Of a stretch of 64,000 bases of DNA, positions 52,559 to 57,839 are shown piece after piece. Numbering within the stretch: position 1 is the stretch's first letter; every line of letters begins with the position of its first letter. The notes below the pieces were generated by a model, which saw only the letters and a list, made by a program, of their open reading frames with translations, had not been told where the DNA came from and did not search any database. The stretch comes from Enchytraeus crypticus (Eukaryota; Annelida; Clitellata; Enchytraeida; Enchytraeidae). The stretch lies in contig CAJHZI010000483.1 of assembly GCA_905160935.1 (NCBI GenBank), positions 321,501 through 385,500 on the forward strand, in the 5' to 3' direction. The translations under genes were made by a program, and so were the position numbers.

Positions 52559-55500
52559 ATACATTATATATATATATATATATATATATAATGTATATAC
52601 GAGAATTGAAAGAGTGAACGAAGTTTAACCCACGAGAATAAATGACAAAGTAAAGGTTTACTCGCCTACTTCTGTAGTAGAAAGATTTACTCACTTCTTG
52701 TGTCGAGGTTAGACAGGTAACTGTTACCGTCCCGTTAGCGCCCGTATCACGGTCTGTGACTGTTATCTCATTGAAGACTGTGCTTCCAACGGACATATCC
52801 TATAAACAAAACGCAAAGATCCGTACTAGGCGACCAATTACTTGACTTGATTGTAAGTGCGGCATATACCAATTTCGGTAACCAAGAATGAGCAATGACA
52901 GCACAGTAGAACAGACAACCGGTTTGGCTCATTCGTTACGGCTGTATTGATTTTGATCTCAATTCTGTATAACCAATTTACTGAAATACTGATGGAGAGT
53001 GAAAAGGACGCATTTTGATTTAAATCAGGTCTACATTATTTTAGAGATAATTACGCTAAACTTTATTTGCGAATCTATGAAAGTCATCTGTAATCCAATT
53101 TCGTTTTCAGCATGAACATTATATTACATTTATTTTCTAACAGTTTCAGATTTTGAAATATTAGTTGCATGTTGATTGTTTCGACATTTAAAATTAATAA
53201 AGATCGACATATGAATACAGACGACATGATAGACCTAACTCTTCCGGACTAGAATCGGAATGAATCGGATACTAATCGACAGCGCTCCAATCGCTTAGTG
53301 TGTAGTGCATCAAGCAATTGTTAAGCATTAACTCCTTGAAGTTTAATGATCGATGCTGTGGTAATTTGTTCTGCTACAATTTAGATTCCATGAGAGAAGA
53401 ATCAAAGAGCAACGTCAAAGAGTGGGATCTCTCATACTCGCGTAACCTAAGATTTAAAAAAGGCGTTTAATGTCAAGGTCAGAAGCTTGAAGGGCTTATC
53501 GTCAAGACGTCAGGTATACCGGTGTACACTGAAAGATGAATGCCCGAGATTTCACTCTCTGATCAGCTCTACCGGGAATGGATCCCAAGAATCTTAGGAA
53601 CAGCCATTTAAAACTTCATGTAATTACCTTGCGCGCTTATACACTGAGCCACCGAGACATTCGTGTAGTTAATAGGCCTCATGACCGATGAACTATCACA
53701 TGTGCTCTTAATTCTGAAGTTGTCGAGTTGAAATGAAAATGTATCGGAAGGGATAGACTGCTGCTGATCAATAAGACAAGGGTTAAAATGGGGTCATCGT
53801 CACATCACTTGGCATACATGTATATGTTAGACAGAAAACTGGCGTTAAACTAGGTTTTAACCCTTTCTTACTGTTACCAATTAATTTTACCTCTCTGATA
53901 GACGTGGAATACGTGTCAGCACTAAACTCAGGTGCGTGATTCACAGGCAACACATTCACCGTAACTGTCTGGGTATTCTACAAAAAACAAAATAATTCTA
54001 AAATAATTAATTGTTCATAATTTACACTATTATCAGTATAATTATAAAATAGCTTAATCACAAAATTTAGCATTAACGAAGCACGACTAAAGTAGAACAA
54101 ATCATTATTAAAATTGTGCAGCAATGTTAACCAATAATTTTCATCATATCATGAGTGACTTTCAATATTAACATTAATATTATTGAAATATTAACATTAA
54201 TATTATTGAAATATTACTAATTATAATATGATTTCAATATCAGTACTAACTTCTCATATAATTTGATTATAAAAATTTGGAAATGAAGACCAAGTGAAAT
54301 AGAGGAAGGCGATACTTTTATATGAAAATAATGTAGAGTGCTACAAGATAATTAAAAAGCTCTAGACACATTCAAAACTGTACACTAATGATCTATGCTG
54401 TGCTCATTAAAGAGCGACATGTAAAAGATTACGTGATAATTTGTGCTTTATTGCAGAACTCATGGGACTGCGAGAGCAATCGGGCCATAATAAATGTTTA
54501 AAGTATGTTTTATCTCATATGGTTATGAAAGTATTGTTAATCAAAAAGATAAGACACCAAGTGAAACTACGAAATAGACTCTTCACTAAATTATATAAAT
54601 TAAATTGACGTTAGAATTAGGGAATGATCAATCTGTATTTTGATGTATATTTATTATAAGTATCAAAGCTGTATTTCTCAGCCCGTGTAGTGTTCAGATC
54701 AGTTCATACAGCTTACTGTAGAATATACTAAATGTTGCCGGTCTTTGTAAAGAGACGATGCTGTAGACAAAAATTAGGAAAATCAGACCTGCAGCCTTTT
54801 AGTTGGCAGAGTAAATTAACGTTTTTGTGCTGAGTCTTTTTGATAATGAAATTTGTTTTGTCGCTGCAGCGATCATTGTTGAACTTAACTGCAGACACTT
54901 AGAAAGAATTTGTTTCATAGATCTGTCATTTGTTAGATTAGCATAAAGAAAGAGAGAGTGGGAATTAGCGCTGTTAGTTAAGCTGCGCGTCATCCTCAGC
55001 TGTGCGTCATCTTTGAACGACAAATCCCCTAGGTCCCCAGAACATAGGTTCAACGTCCATAAGTCAGGACGTAGAAATTATTAACACTTGACCTTTTTAA
55101 CACCTTTTGACCTGATTAACACTTCCTCGGTTGCTCGGTCGAAATATTTCACTTCACACACATGAATATTTCTGCTGAATAGAATCTCCATTCGGCCGAA
55201 TTCCATTTAAAAGGTAATCCCGGCTGCACTCGTTCAAGACCAACGATAGTTGAACGAGTGCAACATACGCTAAAAATTCAGAAGGTTTTAGTCTACCTAT
55301 AAAGGCCTACATATGTGTATGTACACGTATATATCTATATATGTATGTACAGAGTGGCCCATAAAAATGAAACTAAATTAATAAACTGAATAAACAATGT
55401 GTCCCAAATTGCATGCTTTATTTACGTCAATGACGTTACGTACTGCTGCCATGTTGCGAACGCCTGAATTTGGGTATATGCACCCCAGACGCTATAACTT

Positions 55501-55638
55501 AATAACCGTTGTAGATATCATCATCAAATTTTCACAATTTATATTCCATATATAATTATCTTTAATTAAACAATAGATTTTGTTACATTCTCTTTCTTAA
55601 CGATATAACACTCAAACTTGTCAAATGTTTATGGGCTA

Positions 55639-55720
<82 letters not shown>

Positions 55721-55754
55721 TATATATAATTATATAAATAATTATAGATCTAAT

Positions 55755-55824
<70 letters not shown>

Positions 55825-57770
55825 AAGCTCATAAGCAAAAACAGACAAATTAAAAATTACAAAATGAAAATTAAATTAAATACTAACCCTGTATTGGTTT
55901 GGAATGGTTGCACTGAATTCAACTTGAAACGAAGGAGAATTCTGTACATTAAAATTAAAATTTGACGTTAATAACGATGGCTATGAACCATCATTCCACT
56001 ATTTGAATAGTGCTTATGATAATAAGGATTTATCTTAAGGCTGGACCGCTTTCATATCTGTAAGTTGGCTGCTGTTTGGTAGGTGCTACGTTCAAATCCA
56101 GTGCTCATCCCGTTACTGACGCGCTTTTGATGCAGCAACAGACGTTAGACTTTGGTTTAGTTTGACTTTAATCATACCAGTAAACCTTTAAGTAACATAA
56201 AGAAGAAAACTATTGAGCTAAGCCTGTGGCTAGTTGGCAAGTTGTTCGACTGCGGATCAGATGCCGGGTTCAAATCCAGTGCTCTCCCCGTCACTGATAT
56301 GTTATCGAACAGAAAACGGACGTTAAACTAAGCTATTCCTTTAGCTTTAAACCTGATAATAACAAAAACAATTATTTTGCACTATAGTTTATAAACTTCG
56401 ACGCGGATAGAACATATAGAGACATAGGCGATCACTGCGCCATTCGTTTTATTCCTAAAAGAAATTATATACATGTGAAACAGCTTCAATAAATAAAAAT
56501 TTTTAAGGAACTGGTAAAAAGTAGCAGTTTTGTAATAATCAATACAAGTAAATCAGAGTGTTTCAAGCCTTAAAAAATGCAACAATTCTACGGAGTCTAA
56601 AAGTTTGTAGTTCATTTATAAAGAAATAGCACAGATAAAAGCTACTGGAAAGAATATAATCGAACCCAACCTCTAGTTGTATACGTTTTGTCGCTTCAAA
56701 ATTTTATGGTTTCCAAAGTATTAAATGAATTCAAAGCAGCGACAATATTGTCACCAGTAAAGATGTTTAAAAGTGATGAAGTTGATATGTGTCAATTGAG
56801 ATACTATTTTCACTATAATCTCCAGAATTTAGTTTCTAAAGTTTTCAGTAGGTAGAAAATTTCTAATGACAATTGTTTACCAACAAGTGGACTACCTATG
56901 TAAGTCAACGTATGAAAAGTACTAGAATAAATTCTAATCTTCAAATGTCGAACTAGACACTAAATCAGAATTTTACGTGAACATTTCAGAATCAAAAGGA
57001 TAAAACTTGAATTATACCCGGAAGTTTAGTTCTTGATTTAGAGAAACTACTCCGGTATCTGCATCAACGGAAAACACGGATGAGTTGGTAGAGTATTGGG
57101 GCTTTCTCTGACCAGAGATAATATGTTCCAGGGTTCCAATCACAGTGTCTGCATGCAACAAGAATACAAAATCAAAGTACACAATTTTAAAAAGATCAGT
57201 TCAATTCACTGTAGAATGTATCAAAAGTGATTAGATCGCTTCGTAAAATTAAATCAAGCTGAGGTAGATGAAAGCCCTGAGAAACTGTTTCAGTGTCTCG
57301 TTAAAAAACTAAATCTACAGCCATGAGTAGTTAATTGCATAGTTAATGATGGAATCAACTTACCAAGCCAGTTAACTCGACAGATATTGAAGAGCTACAC
57401 GTATACAGTTAGTACACAGTGAAAGGATAATAAAGACTGCTTTAGATGAAATCAGTTTTTCTATCTCGAAAACTCATCAACGAAGGCATGGGCACTTTAC
57501 AAACCGGCACCTCATGATCTACAGGCAGACGCCCTGCATATATGCTAACGAATCAGCCGGCAATTTCATCAGTATCGGTGGGAATGTGTTCCTAGAACAT
57601 CATATTTGGAGGAAGACTAGAAAGTCCATTTGAGAACTTACGGAGAGGAGTGTTCTCCGGAAGTCCTTGCGTTGTCAGGATACTTGAGAGGTCGTTCACC
57701 CACTGACCCTCTACTTGAAGCCCCGACACTGAAACACAACGAAAATTAAATAGCATTAGTGAAATAGTCC

Positions 57771-57839
<69 letters not shown>

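Noticed and set aside
52275-52628. YIYIYI-type ORF
   Set aside because: (TA)n microsatellite; same for 55629-55838 and 62462-62761.
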